From an uncultured Rhodobacter sp. (lineage in GTDB: Bacteria > Pseudomonadota > Alphaproteobacteria > Rhodobacterales > Rhodobacteraceae), in NCBI GenBank assembly GCA_945952585.1, contig CAMFII010000005.1, positions 62,001 to 126,000 of the forward strand: DNA of 64,000 nt. Direction: 5' to 3'. Position numbers and translations under genes: made by a program. Shown piece by piece: positions 49,765 to 59,841 of the stretch. The notes under the pieces were generated by a model. The model ran no database searches and was not told the origin of the DNA. It saw only the letters and a program-made list of their open reading frames with translations. Positions within the stretch are counted from its first letter, which is position 1. The number at the start of each line of letters is the position of its first letter.

Positions 49765-52700
49765 TCAGCCGATCTCGGCGAGACGCTTCAGCGCGGCCTC
49801 GATCTTGGCGGCTTCCTCTTCGCGGGCTTCGAGGTTGGCACGGGCCTCGTCGACCACCTCTTCCGGGGCGGAGGCGACGAAGTTGGGGTTGTTCAGCCGG
49901 CCCTTGAGCCCGCCGATTTCCTTCCCGAGCTTTTCCAGCGCCTTGGACAGGCGCGCCTTCTCCTCAGTGATGTCGATCACACCTTCCAGCGGCAGGGCGA
50001 AGGCGCCGCCCTCGACCGGGATCGTCACCGCGCCCTTCGGCGCCGCGGTGGCCGTGGAGATGGTGTCGATCCGGGCGAGGCGCTTGACGAGCGCCTCATT
50101 GCGGGCCAGCGCCGCGCTGCCGGCAGCGTCGAGGCCGAGATTGACCATGTCGAGCTTGAGGCCGACCGGCACATGCATCTCGGCGCGGGCCGAGCGGATC
50201 TCGTCGATCAGGCCGGTGACCCAGGTCAACTCGCGCATCGACGCGGCATCGACCAGTTCCTCGCCATAGGTCGGCCAGTCGGTATGGACGAGCATCTTGT
50301 GCCGCTCGCCGGTGGTCTGCCACAGCTCCTCGGTCACGAAGGGCATGATCGGGTGCAGAAGGATCATGCATTGGTCGAGGACCCAGGCCATGGTCTGGCG
50401 GGTTTCCTCGGCTTGGTCGCCATCGAACAGCGGCTTGGCGAATTCGACATACCAGTCGCAGACCTTGCCCCAGACGAAGGCGTAAAGCGCATTCGCCGCC
50501 TGGTCGAAGCGGAACTCGGCCAGCGCGGCATCGACCTCGGCCCGGACGCGCGCCGTCTCGCCGATGATCCAGCGGTTGACGGTGGCGGTGGCCGTGGGGG
50601 GCGAGCTTTGCGTCTCGTGCCCTTCCCAGACGTTGTTCATCTCGGCGAAGCGGCAGGCGTTCCAGAGTTTCGTGCCGAAATTGCGATATCCGGCAATGCG
50701 TTGCGTCGACAACTTGAGGTCGCGGCCCATGGCCGCCATGGCGGTCAGGGTAAAGCGGACGGCATCCGCGCCAAACTCGTCGATCAGCTCCAGCGGGTCG
50801 AGCACGTTGCCGAGCGACTTCGACATCTTCTTGCCCTTCTCGTCGCGGACGAGGGCATGGACATAGACGGTGCGGAAGGGAACCTCGCTTACCACGGCGA
50901 GCTGCATCATCATCATCCGGGCGACCCAGAAGAAGATGATGTCGAAGCCGGTCACGAGCACCGAGGTCGGGAAGTAGCGCTTCAGTTCCGGCGTCGGCTC
51001 GGGCCAGCCGAGCGTGCCGATCGGCCAGAGACCGGAGGAGAACCAGGTGTCGAGCACGTCGGGGTCGCGCCAGACGGGGTAGACGATATGCGTCGGGTCC
51101 TGGGACACGGCGTAGTCGGCCAGCCCCTGCGCCAGCGCGTCCATCGCCGCCTGACGGTCGGCAACCTCGATCACACGGGCGTGGTTCATCGGATGGGGCA
51201 GGGCGGCGAGGTCGTCCTTGAACTTCTCGCCCACGGCCTCGACCGAGGCCGCGCAGTGATAGACCGGCACGGCCGTCGAGGGCAGGTCGGTCAGGATCTC
51301 GGTCAGTTCGACCTCGTCCAGCGCCTCGTCGCCCTCATCGTCGCGGAAACCCGGGGCGACCAGCGGCAGGCCGTACCAGACCGGGATCTGGTGGCCCCAC
51401 CAGAGTTGGCGGCTGATGCACCAGGGCTCGATGTTCTCCAGCCAGTGGAAATAGACCTTGGCATCGCGTTCAGGCAGGATCTGGGTGTCGCCGTTCCGCA
51501 CCGCGTCGATGGCGGGCTGCACGATCTTCGCGGTATCGACGAACCACTGGTCGGTCAGCATGGGCTCGATGACCACCTTCGAGCGGTCGCCGAAGGGCTG
51601 CATGATCGGCTTGTTTTCGACGAAGGGCACCTTTTCCAGATGCTCGGAATTGGTCTCGGGGTCGATGGACTTGACCAGCACCGTCACCGCGAGGCCCTCG
51701 GCGGTGATCGCCTCGACCACGCGCTTGCGGGCCTCAAACCGGTCGAGGCCGCGGAGGTCGTCCGGGACGAGGTTGATCGCGTCAACTTCGCTTTCGGTAA
51801 AGGCCGCGCCGCGGGCGATGGCGAGCGCCTTGGCGGCTTCCTCGGCATAAGGCGCGCCGTCGTCGCGCATTGTGCCCTTGGTGTCCATCAGGCGGTAGAG
51901 CGGGATGCCGTTCCGCTGTGCGACGCCATAGTCGTTGAAGTCATGCGCCCCGGTGATTTTCACCGCGCCCGAACCGAAGGTCGGGTCGGGATATTCGTCG
52001 GTGATGATCGGGATCAGGCGACGGTGCTCCTTAGGCCCGACGGGGATTTCGCAGAGCATCCCCACGATCGGGGCATAGCGTTCGTCGGACGGGTGCACGG
52101 CCACGGCGCCGTCGCCCAGCATCGTCTCGGGCCGGGTCGTGGCGATCGAGATATAGTCGCGGACCTCATCGACCACGACCTTGCCGTCCGCGTCCTTCTC
52201 GACGTAGCGGTAGGTCGCCCCGTTCGCGAGCGGGTATTTGAAGTGCCACATATGGCCCTTCACCTCGATGTTCTCGACCTCGAGATCCGAGATCGCTGTC
52301 TCGAAATGCGGGTCCCAGTTCACCAGCCGCTTGCCGCGATAGATCAGGCCCTTCTCATAGAGATCGACAAAGACCTTGATGACCGCGTCGTGGAAGTTCC
52401 CGGTCTCGCCCTCGGGCGCATTCGGGGCGCCGGACATGGTGAAGGCGGTGCGGTCCCAGTCGCAGGAGGCGCCGAGACGCTTCAACTGTCCCAGGATCGC
52501 GGTTTCGGATTTCTTCTTCTGCTCCCAGACCTTTTCGAGGAAAGCGGGGCGGCCCAACTCGCGGCGCGAGGGCTGCTGGGTGCGGGCCAGTTCGCGCTCG
52601 ACCACCATCTGGGTCGCGATGCCGGCATGGTCGGTCCCGGGTTGCCAGAGCGTGTCGTCGCCCCGCATCCGGTGCCAGCGGGTCAGGATGTCCTGCAGCG

Positions 52701-52881
52701 TGTTGTTGAAGGCGTGTCCCATATGGAGCGAGCCGGTCACGTTCGGCGGCGGGATCATGATGGAGAAGGGCGGCGCGCCCGGCTTGGCGTTGGCGCCGGC
52801 GCGGAAGGCGCCCCGGCTGTTCCACATCGCGTAGATCCGGTCTTCGGCCTCGGCGGCGTTGAAGGTCTTTTCCATCGGCAT
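49765..52881 (-). CDS. valS: Valyl-tRNA synthetase
   Basis: 1038 residues. Class I signature HIGH appears as [17 protein letters not shown] near residue 48, and KMSKS as [14 protein letters not shown] near residue 685. The editing domain includes [17 protein letters not shown]. The C-terminal part has the coiled arm ([20 protein letters not shown]) typical of ValS. It charges tRNA-Val. Start at 52881 or at the next Met (two codons on). Confidence 0.96.
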   Translation of the reverse strand: MPMEKTFNAAEAEDRIYAMWNSRGAFRAGANAKPGAPPFSIMIPPPNVTGSLHMGHAFNNTLQDILTRWHRMRGDDTLWQPGTDHAGIATQMVVERELARTQQPSRRELGRPAFLEKVWEQKKKSETAILGQLKRLGASCDWDRTAFTMSGAPNAPEGETGNFHDAVIKVFVDLYEKGLIYRGKRLVNWDPHFETAISDLEVENIEVKGHMWHFKYPLANGATYRYVEKDADGKVVVDEVRDYISIATTRPETMLGDGAVAVHPSDERYAPIVGMLCEIPVGPKEHRRLIPIITDEYPDPTFGSGAVKITGAHDFNDYGVAQRNGIPLYRLMDTKGTMRDDGAPYAEEAAKALAIARGAAFTESEVDAINLVPDDLRGLDRFEARKRVVEAITAEGLAVTVLVKSIDPETNSEHLEKVPFVENKPIMQPFGDRSKVVIEPMLTDQWFVDTAKIVQPAIDAVRNGDTQILPERDAKVYFHWLENIEPWCISRQLWWGHQIPVWYGLPLVAPGFRDDEGDEALDEVELTEILTDLPSTAVPVYHCAASVEAVGEKFKDDLAALPHPMNHARVIEVADRQAAMDALAQGLADYAVSQDPTHIVYPVWRDPDVLDTWFSSGLWPIGTLGWPEPTPELKRYFPTSVLVTGFDIIFFWVARMMMMQLAVVSEVPFRTVYVHALVRDEKGKKMSKSLGNVLDPLELIDEFGADAVRFTLTAMAAMGRDLKLSTQRIAGYRNFGTKLWNACRFAEMNNVWEGHETQSSPPTATATVNRWIIGETARVRAEVDAALAEFRFDQAANALYAFVWGKVCDWYVEFAKPLFDGDQAEETRQTMAWVLDQCMILLHPIMPFVTEELWQTTGERHKMLVHTDWPTYGEELVDAASMRELTWVTGLIDEIRSARAEMHVPVGLKLDMVNLGLDAAGSAALARNEALVKRLARIDTISTATAAPKGAVTIPVEGGAFALPLEGVIDITEEKARLSKALEKLGKEIGGLKGRLNNPNFVASAPEEVVDEARANLEAREEEAAKIEAALKRLAEIG

Positions 52882-52980
52882 CGGTCTGGCCCCGCTTGTT
52901 CCGCGCAGGTGTCTAACGCGCGCGGGCGGGAAGGGGAAGCGGATTGCGGGCGAAGTCGCCTTCGCCCGCCTTCGCTTCGG

Positions 52981-53805
52981 TCAGAAGACCGGCCGTCCGG
53001 CGAGCGCCTGCGCCATCAGCCCGAAGATCAACAGCGCATAGGCGCCACACGCTAACCAGACGATGCCGCGCCCGCGTCCCGCTGGCAGGAGATAGGCCAC
53101 CAAAAGTCCGACGAGAGGGAGGCCGTGCAGGGCGTGGGTCGCAAAGAAATGTGCCACGCGCAGATCGCCGACCGTGCGCGACCAGCCCATGATCGGAACT
53201 CGCGGATCGCCGGGCTGGGGCACACCCACGAAGTGCCCCGTGCCCTGGGCCAGCACGCTTGCGGCGATCACGGTCAGGATGAAGGTCAGCACGAGCCCAA
53301 GGGCGATCGACAAGTGCAGGGCCGGGTCAAGGCCGGTTGCGCCGTTCCGCCAGATCAGGATGCCCCAGACAAGGCTCGCCGACGTCAGCGTGATCGCGAT
53401 GATCCCCATCAGCGGGTAGAGTACTGCCCAGGCGGGCGTCGAGACGTTGAAATGCGATCCGGTCCCGAGCGCCGCTGCACCCCCGATCCAGCTCATCTCG
53501 GCGAGGATGCAGGTGATGACCACCGCGGTGAAGGCGCGGAAGATCAGAGTGCTCCGCGTCGTCTCTGGGATCCATCGAGCGAAGAAGGCCAGCGTGCCGG
53601 CGTAGATGACCAGCGCGATCTCGAATTTCAAAGGCTTCAGCCAGATCGGCTCGCCCAGATAGCTGCGGTCGTCGAGCCAGAGCGCGGCCGAGGTCGGGAC
53701 CGCCGCAATCAGAAGGAACAGCGCCAGTGTCGTCAGGGCAGGGGCATCGGTGCGCATCTGCTCAAGGAGGGTTGCCCGGGGCGGGGCAATGGCAAGGGCG
53801 GTCAT
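52981..53805 (-). CDS. Multi-pass membrane protein of unknown function
   Basis: 274 residues from ATG 53805, overlapping the upstream stop by ATGA. Seven or so hydrophobic segments, for example LTTLALFLLIAAVPTSAALW, IALVIYAGTLAFFARWI and VAYLLPAGRGRGIVWLACGA. No catalytic motif recognised. It is co-transcribed with the ABA4-like gene and both lie downstream of the operator shared with the TetR gene, so they are likely controlled by it. Confidence 0.82.
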   Translation of the reverse strand: MTALAIAPPRATLLEQMRTDAPALTTLALFLLIAAVPTSAALWLDDRSYLGEPIWLKPLKFEIALVIYAGTLAFFARWIPETTRSTLIFRAFTAVVITCILAEMSWIGGAAALGTGSHFNVSTPAWAVLYPLMGIIAITLTSASLVWGILIWRNGATGLDPALHLSIALGLVLTFILTVIAASVLAQGTGHFVGVPQPGDPRVPIMGWSRTVGDLRVAHFFATHALHGLPLVGLLVAYLLPAGRGRGIVWLACGAYALLIFGLMAQALAGRPVF

Positions 53806-54251
53806 GCGGAGAACTCCGTTTGGCTGGGGCTGCCGGCGCGGCGGGCGAGGCGCAGGGCAGAAAAGGTCAGGAAGCCGGCCGGCCCGAACAGGAAGGTCAG
53901 GGCAAGGCAAGGCAGGACGATGAGATGTGCGATGCCCTCGGCCCGGGCGGTCCGGGCGATCCAAGCGCCGACGAAGAGGTCGAAGGCAAGGTAATGAACC
54001 CAGCCGGCCAGGGCGATCTGCGGCTGGTCGAACAGGGCCATGACGTTTGGAAGCGTGTCGAAGCCGCCGGTCGCACGGGACCAGAAGGCAAGGATCAGCG
54101 CCGTGTAGCCTACCGACAGGACCAGCGGGATCGCCCAGCCGGAGATCCGGTCCGACCAGCGCGACGAAAGCGGCGACAGCGCAAGCACCACCCAGCCGGA
54201 CAGCGCCAGCAGATTGGCCGTAGAGAAAAGGAGGTCGGTGTCGGGCATCAT
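53802..54251 (-). CDS. ABA4-like family membrane protein
   Basis: 149 residues. Four hydrophobic segments with FSTANLLALSGWVVLALSPL, then QIALAGWVHYLAFDLFVGAW and the ending LTFLFGPAGFLTFSALRLA. The W-x-H-Y-L-x-F-D-L-F-x-G pattern is that of the ABA4-like/DUF4281 family, named for a plant protein in neoxanthin formation; the bacterial role is unknown. It overlaps the next gene by 4 bp and is divergent from the TetR gene. Confidence 0.82.
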   Translation of the reverse strand: MMPDTDLLFSTANLLALSGWVVLALSPLSSRWSDRISGWAIPLVLSVGYTALILAFWSRATGGFDTLPNVMALFDQPQIALAGWVHYLAFDLFVGAWIARTARAEGIAHLIVLPCLALTFLFGPAGFLTFSALRLARRAGSPSQTEFSA

Positions 54252-54295
54252 GCATTCCGATCTTGACAGTGGACAGATGTAAGGATGCCGCGCTT

Positions 54296-54332
54296 CTTGT
54301 CAGTGTCAAGATAAAAATTTGACAGTGACAAG
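54296..54332. promoter_or_regulatory. Candidate TetR operator between divergent genes
   Basis: CTTGTCAGTGTCAA (54296-54309) and TTGACAGTGACAAG (54319-54332) are an inverted repeat with 13 of 14 bases matching, separated by 9 bp. A further half-site TTGACAGTGGACA lies near 54263. The repeat contains TTGACA -35-like boxes on both strands, so a bound repressor would cover both promoters. It sits between the ABA4-like gene and the TetR gene. Confidence 0.75.
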
Positions 54333-54353
54333 ATTGCGACGTAAGCAGGCGCA

Positions 54354-54959
54354 ATGACCGAGACAGAACCCGACGACCGACCCCGATACCATCATGGCGA
54401 CCTGCAGGCCGCGCTCCTGACCGCCGGCGAAGCCGAACTTGCCGAAGCCGGGATCGAGGCCTTTTCGCTCCGCAGTGTGGCCCGACGCGCGGGTGTCAGC
54501 CATGCCGCGCCGGCGCATCATTTCGGCGATGTGCAAGGGCTGCTTTCGGCTCTGGCGGCCGAAGGATTCCGCCTGTTCCTGGATGCGCAGATGGTGCGAC
54601 AGGCGAAGGCGGCGCCAGATGCGCAAAGCCAGATGCTGGCGGCGGGGCTCGGCTATGTCGACTTTGCGCTCGCCCGTCCGGCGCTCTTCCGGCTGATGTT
54701 CGCCTCGAACCGGCCGCTTTTCGAAAGCGAGCCGCTCCGCCCGGCGTCAGAGGCCGCCTTCCGCCATCTTGAACAAGGGGTTGCGGCGCTTGGCAGCAAC
54801 GATCCGCTGGACATCGCCGCGGTCTGGGCCACCGCGCACGGCATTTCCGATCTTCTGGCCTCCGGTCGCCTGAAGCCGATGTCAGCGCTTGCGCCAGAGG
54901 CACGCGATGCGGCGGTGACCGAGATCCTGCGTCGGGTCTTGCCCGATCGCGGCCGCTAG
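54354..54959 (+). CDS. TetR/AcrR family transcriptional regulator
   Basis: 201 residues. N-terminal TetR HTH: YHHGDLQAALLTAGEAELAE then FSLRSVARRAGVSHAAPAHH followed by FGDVQGLLSALAAEGF. The C-terminal ligand domain (LGYVDFALARPALFRLMFAS) belongs to the WHG/TetR_C_13-like group. It probably represses itself and the divergent ABA4-like/membrane-protein pair through the inverted repeat at 54296-54332. The inducing ligand is unknown. Its 3' end overlaps the convergent small membrane protein gene by 4 bp. Confidence 0.93.
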   Translation: MTETEPDDRPRYHHGDLQAALLTAGEAELAEAGIEAFSLRSVARRAGVSHAAPAHHFGDVQGLLSALAAEGFRLFLDAQMVRQAKAAPDAQSQMLAAGLGYVDFALARPALFRLMFASNRPLFESEPLRPASEAAFRHLEQGVAALGSNDPLDIAAVWATAHGISDLLASGRLKPMSALAPEARDAAVTEILRRVLPDRGR

Positions 54960-55306
54960 AACGGCCGGACCGAGTAAAGGACCGCGATCACCACGACGGC
55001 CAGAAGGACCAGCTCGCGCCGGTCTGGGCGACGGGTCAGCAGACGGCGCACGAAATCGGGTTCCGCAGCTGCGGGCGCCTGCTGCGCGCGGCCGGTCTGC
55101 GCAGCCGTCTGTGATAGGGGCTGCGGGTCCGGGGCAGGGATGGGCCGCTCAATCACCTGCGGCGGCGGATCGGACGGCGCCTGCGCCGCTGCTGCCGCGC
55201 CAGGTGGTCCGCTGAGCGACGGCGGCTGCACCTCGGCCTGCATCCGGCGATAGATCTCGGACGTCCGCGCCAGCCGTTGGGCTGGGGTTTCGGGCAGCTT
55301 GCTCAT
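54956..55306 (-). CDS. Small proline-rich protein with C-terminal membrane anchor
   Basis: 116 residues. A short helical N-terminus (PAQRLARTSEIYRRMQAEV), a long Pro/Ala/Gln-rich flexible middle, a basic patch (RRLLTRRPDRR) and a final hydrophobic segment (ELVLLAVVVIAVLYSV), so it would be tail-anchored in the inner membrane with the rest in the cytoplasm. Function not recognised. It lies 9 bp downstream of the Lrp/AsnC gene in the same direction. Confidence 0.75.
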   Translation of the reverse strand: MSKLPETPAQRLARTSEIYRRMQAEVQPPSLSGPPGAAAAAQAPSDPPPQVIERPIPAPDPQPLSQTAAQTGRAQQAPAAAEPDFVRRLLTRRPDRRELVLLAVVVIAVLYSVRPF

Positions 55307-55315
55307 ACCGCCATC

Positions 55316-55747
55316 CTACACCGCCCGGTCGATCCGCGTCGACAGGTGGATCAGGCTTTCCGACGATCTGACGCCGGTCATCGCGCCGATCTGGTCAAGG
55401 ACGGTGTCGAGAATGGTCGTGGTCGGCGCGGCGATCTGCAACAGCAGGTCGAAGCGGCCGGACGTGGTGAAGACCCGCTCGACCTCGGGAATCGCCTTCA
55501 GCCGGGTCAGGATGTTGGCCTGCGCTCGCGGTTCCACCGTCAGCAGGACCGAGGCGCGCAGCCGGCCTTCCCGGGCCGCTTCCCCCAGCTTGATCGTGTA
55601 GCCGACGATCACGCCCGAGGTCTCGAGCCGCTCCAGGCGGGCCTGTATGGTCGATCGCGCAACCTTCAGCCGCCGCGCCAGAGTCGCGATCGACATCCGC
55701 GCATCGGCCCCCAGAAGCCCCAGAATGTTCCTGTCGAGTTCGTCCAT
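55316..55747 (-). CDS. Lrp/AsnC family transcriptional regulator
   Basis: 143 residues. HTH: LDRNILGLLGADARMSIATL then ARRLKVARSTIQARLERLE; then the ligand-binding RAM domain with ASVLLTVEPRAQANILTRLK. Lrp/AsnC proteins respond to amino acids. It is divergent from the decarboxylase gene across 257 bp, so ornithine, lysine or another amino acid may be its effector and the decarboxylase its target (inference). I see no clear operator palindrome in between. Confidence 0.93.
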   Translation of the reverse strand: MDELDRNILGLLGADARMSIATLARRLKVARSTIQARLERLETSGVIVGYTIKLGEAAREGRLRASVLLTVEPRAQANILTRLKAIPEVERVFTTSGRFDLLLQIAAPTTTILDTVLDQIGAMTGVRSSESLIHLSTRIDRAV

Positions 55748-56004
55748 GCAATTTGACCGGCGTTTTCGTCATAATAACGCCACTTCACCACAAATCTACT
55801 CTTTTGATCGGTGAAGTTGTCATACATATGCGGCATCCTTGATTACGGGTTACTGACGACAGGCACCGAACCCGTTTCGTTTTCAGGAAAAGGGCGGCTC
55901 ATACGCACCTGGCCTGGTTGGATAGACCGCGTAAGCGTCTCCCGACCCGTCTAGCCGGGGCAAGAGGGCTTGCGTTCTGTTGGCTAAGAAGAAGGACAAC
56001 GCCG

Positions 56005-57150
56005 ATGGGACTCTCGAAAACGATCTGGACCAATCCGTCCGAATACATCCGCTCGAACCGGCCGGAGCATCCGGTCCTGTTCATGTCGCCCGCCGTGCTG
56101 CAGGCGACCGCCCGCCGTTTCCTCGACGGCTTTCCGGGCCTCGTGACCTATGCCGTCAAGTCGAACCCGGAAGAGGTGGTGATCGAGAACCTCGCCGCCG
56201 CCGGCATCCGCGGCTTCGACGTGGCCTCGCCCTTTGAAATCCGTCTCATCAAGCGCCTCTGCCCCGAAGCGGCGATGCATTACAACAACCCGGTGCGCTC
56301 GCGCTCCGAAATCGCCGTCGCGGTCGAGAATGGAGTCGTCTCCTACTCGGTCGATTCGGCCTCCGAGCTTGAGAAGCTGATCGAGCTGGTTCCGGCGCGC
56401 GGCACCGAGATCACCGTGCGCTTCAAGCTGCCGGTCGACGGTGCGGCCTACAATTTCGGGGCCAAGTTCGGCGCGACGGTGGAACTGGCGACCGTACTCC
56501 TGAAACGCGTGGCCGAGGCGGGCTTCATCCCCTCGCTGACCTTCCACCCGGGCACCCAGTGCACCGATCCGCATGCCTGGGATCATTACATCCGCGCGGC
56601 CGGCCGCATCGCCGAGGGTGCGCATGTCCGCATCGCCCGGCTGAATGTCGGTGGCGGCTTCCCGTCGCACCGGGTCGAGGCGGTATTGCCGCAGCTCGAA
56701 ACCATCTTCCAACTGATCGACCGCGTGACCGGCGAAACCTTTGGCGACGACCGCCCTGCGCTGGTCTGCGAACCGGGCCGCGGCCTCGTGGCGGACGCCT
56801 TCACCGTGGCCTGCCCGGTCAAGGCCGTGCGCGACGGCGTCCATGTGTTCCTGAACGATGGCGTCTACGGCTCGCTGTTCGAATTGCCGATCACCGGCAT
56901 GATCGACCGGCTGGCGGTGGTCACCCCCGAGGGAGTCGTGCGCGAAACGGCGAAGCGGGACTTCATCCTCTTCGGGCCGACCTGCGATTCGATCGACCGC
57001 CTGCCGGGCGATATCCCGCTGCCTGCGGACATCGCCGAGGGCGATTGCCTGCTCTTTGCCGGGGTCGGTGCCTACTCGACCGTCACCAATACCCGCTTCA
57101 ACGGCTTCGGTGAACTCAGCATGGCAACGGTCCTGTCGCTGAAGGTCTGA
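56005..57150 (+). CDS. Ornithine/lysine decarboxylase, PLP fold type III
   Basis: 381 residues from ATG 56005, with AAGGA upstream. PLP lysine in VTYAVKSNPEEV near residue 53; SFDVAS-like motif RGFDVASPFEI; HPGTQC; GGGFP; catalytic Cys in GPTCDSIDRLPGD; and GAYSTVTNTRFNGF at the end. This is the group IV decarboxylase family that makes putrescine from ornithine or cadaverine from lysine; substrate cannot be read from the sequence. Divergent from the Lrp-type regulator, and 2.4 kb from the N-carbamoylputrescine amidase, consistent with polyamine synthesis. Confidence 0.92.
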   Translation: MGLSKTIWTNPSEYIRSNRPEHPVLFMSPAVLQATARRFLDGFPGLVTYAVKSNPEEVVIENLAAAGIRGFDVASPFEIRLIKRLCPEAAMHYNNPVRSRSEIAVAVENGVVSYSVDSASELEKLIELVPARGTEITVRFKLPVDGAAYNFGAKFGATVELATVLLKRVAEAGFIPSLTFHPGTQCTDPHAWDHYIRAAGRIAEGAHVRIARLNVGGGFPSHRVEAVLPQLETIFQLIDRVTGETFGDDRPALVCEPGRGLVADAFTVACPVKAVRDGVHVFLNDGVYGSLFELPITGMIDRLAVVTPEGVVRETAKRDFILFGPTCDSIDRLPGDIPLPADIAEGDCLLFAGVGAYSTVTNTRFNGFGELSMATVLSLKV

Positions 57151-57249
57151 AACCGGCATCTCCGGCTGGACAAACCCGGCCGGAGAGTTACCCTGTTCCT
57201 TGAGGATCAGGGTGCAAGCCCATGCCGTATTTGAGTGAATTCCTTTCCG

Positions 57250-57293
57250 GCCCGCAGTTCGCCCTTGGGTGGAATGCGGGCTGTTGTGTTTTT
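57250..57293 (+). terminator. Putative terminator after the decarboxylase gene
   Basis: GCCCGCA (57250-57256) pairs with TGCGGGC (57275-57281) around an 18-nt loop, followed by TGTTGTGTTTTT. It lies about 100 bp after the decarboxylase stop and before the DUF2235 gene, so it probably ends the decarboxylase transcript. Confidence 0.6.
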
Positions 57294-57322
57294 GCCTCCG
57301 ACTATCCTTCAGGGGGTGCGTC

Positions 57323-58390
57323 ATGCGCCTGACCGACCGGATCTCCCGCTGGCTTCGCCGTGAACCCGTTGCCCTGACCACGCCCGAGCCGCTTCGGGCG
57401 CGCGGTGGCGCTCGCCAGCCGGTCGATCATGTGGTGATCCTCGACGGCACCATGTCCTCGCTGCGGCCGGGACATGAAAGCAATGCCGGGCTGACCTTCC
57501 GCCTGCTGCGCGAGGGCGGGAAAAAGTCGACGCTGTCCCTCTATTACGAGCCGGGCATCCAGTGGACGAGTTGGGCCCAGTCGCGCGACGTGATCCAGGG
57601 CAAGGGCCTCAACCGCCAGATCCGCCGCGCCTATGGTTTCCTTGCGTCGCGGTGGCGCCCCGGCGACCGCATCTTCCTCTTCGGCTATTCCCGCGGCGCC
57701 TATGCCGTCCGCTCGCTGGCCGGCGTCATCGACCGCGTCGGCCTCCTGCGTCCCGAGGCCGCGACCGAGCGCGCGGTCACGCTGGCCTACCGCCACTACC
57801 AGACCGATCCCGACAGTCCGGCCGCCCGCGCCTTCGCGACCGCGCATTGCCATCCGGGGGTCGAAATCCAGATGATCGGCGTCTGGGATACGGTGAAGGC
57901 GCTCGGCCTGCGGCTGCCGCTCCTGTGGATGCTGACCGAAAAGGATCACGCCTTCCACACCACCCATCTGGGCCGCCATATCCGCCACGGATTCCACGCC
58001 CTGGCGCTCGACGAGACCCGCGAGGCCTATGCGCCGGTGCTGTGGTCGTCGCCGCCGGACTGGCCGGGTAATGTCGAACAGATGTGGTTTCCCGGTACGC
58101 ATGGGGATGTCGGCGGCCAGCTCGAGGGGCACCTTGCGTCGCGCCCGCTCGCGAACATTCCGCTCGTCTGGATGCTGGACCGGGCCGAGAATTGCGGGCT
58201 GCCGCTGCCCCACCGCTGGCGCGCCCGCTTTCCCTGCGACCCGGACGCGCCGACCATCGGCACCTGGTCTGGCTGGGGGATGCTGTTCCTGCTGCGCCAG
58301 CGGCGGAGGGCGGGGCAGGATCGCTCGGAACACCTGCATCCCTCGGTTGGCCAGCGCGCGGCCGCTGGCTATCAGGCGCGCACCTCCTGA
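57323..58390 (+). CDS. DUF2235 alpha/beta-hydrolase family protein
   Basis: 355 residues from ATG 57323. The lipase-like nucleophile motif is seen as FLFGYSRGAYAVRSLAG near residue 120 (G-x-S-x-G), with VVILDGTMSSL at the start and VEIQMIGVWDTVKALG and WFPGTHGDVGGQLEG later, the typical DUF2235 pattern. Some relatives are type VI secretion phospholipases (Tle1-like), but no secretion genes are near, so a cytoplasmic or peripheral hydrolase is just as likely. Substrate unknown. Confidence 0.88.
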   Translation: MRLTDRISRWLRREPVALTTPEPLRARGGARQPVDHVVILDGTMSSLRPGHESNAGLTFRLLREGGKKSTLSLYYEPGIQWTSWAQSRDVIQGKGLNRQIRRAYGFLASRWRPGDRIFLFGYSRGAYAVRSLAGVIDRVGLLRPEAATERAVTLAYRHYQTDPDSPAARAFATAHCHPGVEIQMIGVWDTVKALGLRLPLLWMLTEKDHAFHTTHLGRHIRHGFHALALDETREAYAPVLWSSPPDWPGNVEQMWFPGTHGDVGGQLEGHLASRPLANIPLVWMLDRAENCGLPLPHRWRARFPCDPDAPTIGTWSGWGMLFLLRQRRRAGQDRSEHLHPSVGQRAAAGYQARTS

Positions 58391-58502
58391 TTTCTTCTTG
58401 GTTCAAATACCCTCCGCCGGAGGCATCGCCCGACAGGGCGATTTCCCGCGCTTTCCTTCCGACGCGCGGGCTGGCACCTTGCCGCCACGAGAGGAGTCCA
58501 AG

Positions 58503-59375
<873 letters not shown>

Positions 59376-59380
59376 TCGCC

Positions 59381-59626
59381 TCAGTCGGTCAGCTTGTGGC
59401 TGGCCATCACCACATATTCCGACCTTGGGGCAACCCCGTGACGCCCGGACATGCAGGACGCACCGACGAGGGTCACCTCCGGATGCGCCTGCGCCCAGGC
59501 CGACATCCGCTGACGACTGCCGATCAGGCAGCGTGCTTCAGTCTCGTAAGGCATCCATGCGATGACCTGATCTCCGCAGGCGGTCGGGTTCGAATTCAAG
59601 CAAGCCGTAACGACGAGAGCCAACAT
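59381..59626 (-). CDS. Small Cys-containing protein of unknown function
   Basis: 81 residues from ATG 59626, with GGAGGAG 5 bp upstream. The start is mildly hydrophobic (MLALVVTACLN), followed by NPTACGDQVIAWMPYETEAR and a short C-terminal part with SCMSGRHG. Four Cys residues could form disulphides if exported, but the signal is weak. Not recognised. Its stop lies 6 bp from the aguB stop, convergent. Confidence 0.65.
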   Translation of the reverse strand: MLALVVTACLNSNPTACGDQVIAWMPYETEARCLIGSRQRMSAWAQAHPEVTLVGASCMSGRHGVAPRSEYVVMASHKLTD

Positions 59627-59786
59627 CTGCTCCTCCACCGATAAGTGAAATTCACAAGGCTGTTCAGAAAACGGGACGCAAAAGGCCGAAATAGCGACCT
59701 ATGTTTCTGATCTTATCACAATTCCTGCCACCCGGCTTGTGAAATTTTCTTGTCGCAACGGCGAGACGGGGCGCTCGCTGTTCGGC

Positions 59787-59822
59787 GAAAGAAAAAGGCC
59801 CGCGACCTTGCGGTCACGGGCC
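59787..59822 (-). terminator. Rho-independent terminator of gltA
   Basis: On the minus strand GGCCCGTGACC and GGTCGCGGGCC pair over about 11 bp with one mismatch around GCAA, followed by TTTTTCTTTC. It begins 20 bp after the gltA stop and is a strong terminator. Confidence 0.9.
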
Positions 59823-59841
59823 GGTCCGATGCGGGGTCGTA

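Noticed and set aside
49489-53055. Very long plus-strand open frame (over 1,100 codons) opposite valS
   Set aside because: It is the antisense shadow of valS in GC-rich DNA; its composition is unnatural (His, Arg, Gly and Asp strings) and valS has all its motifs.
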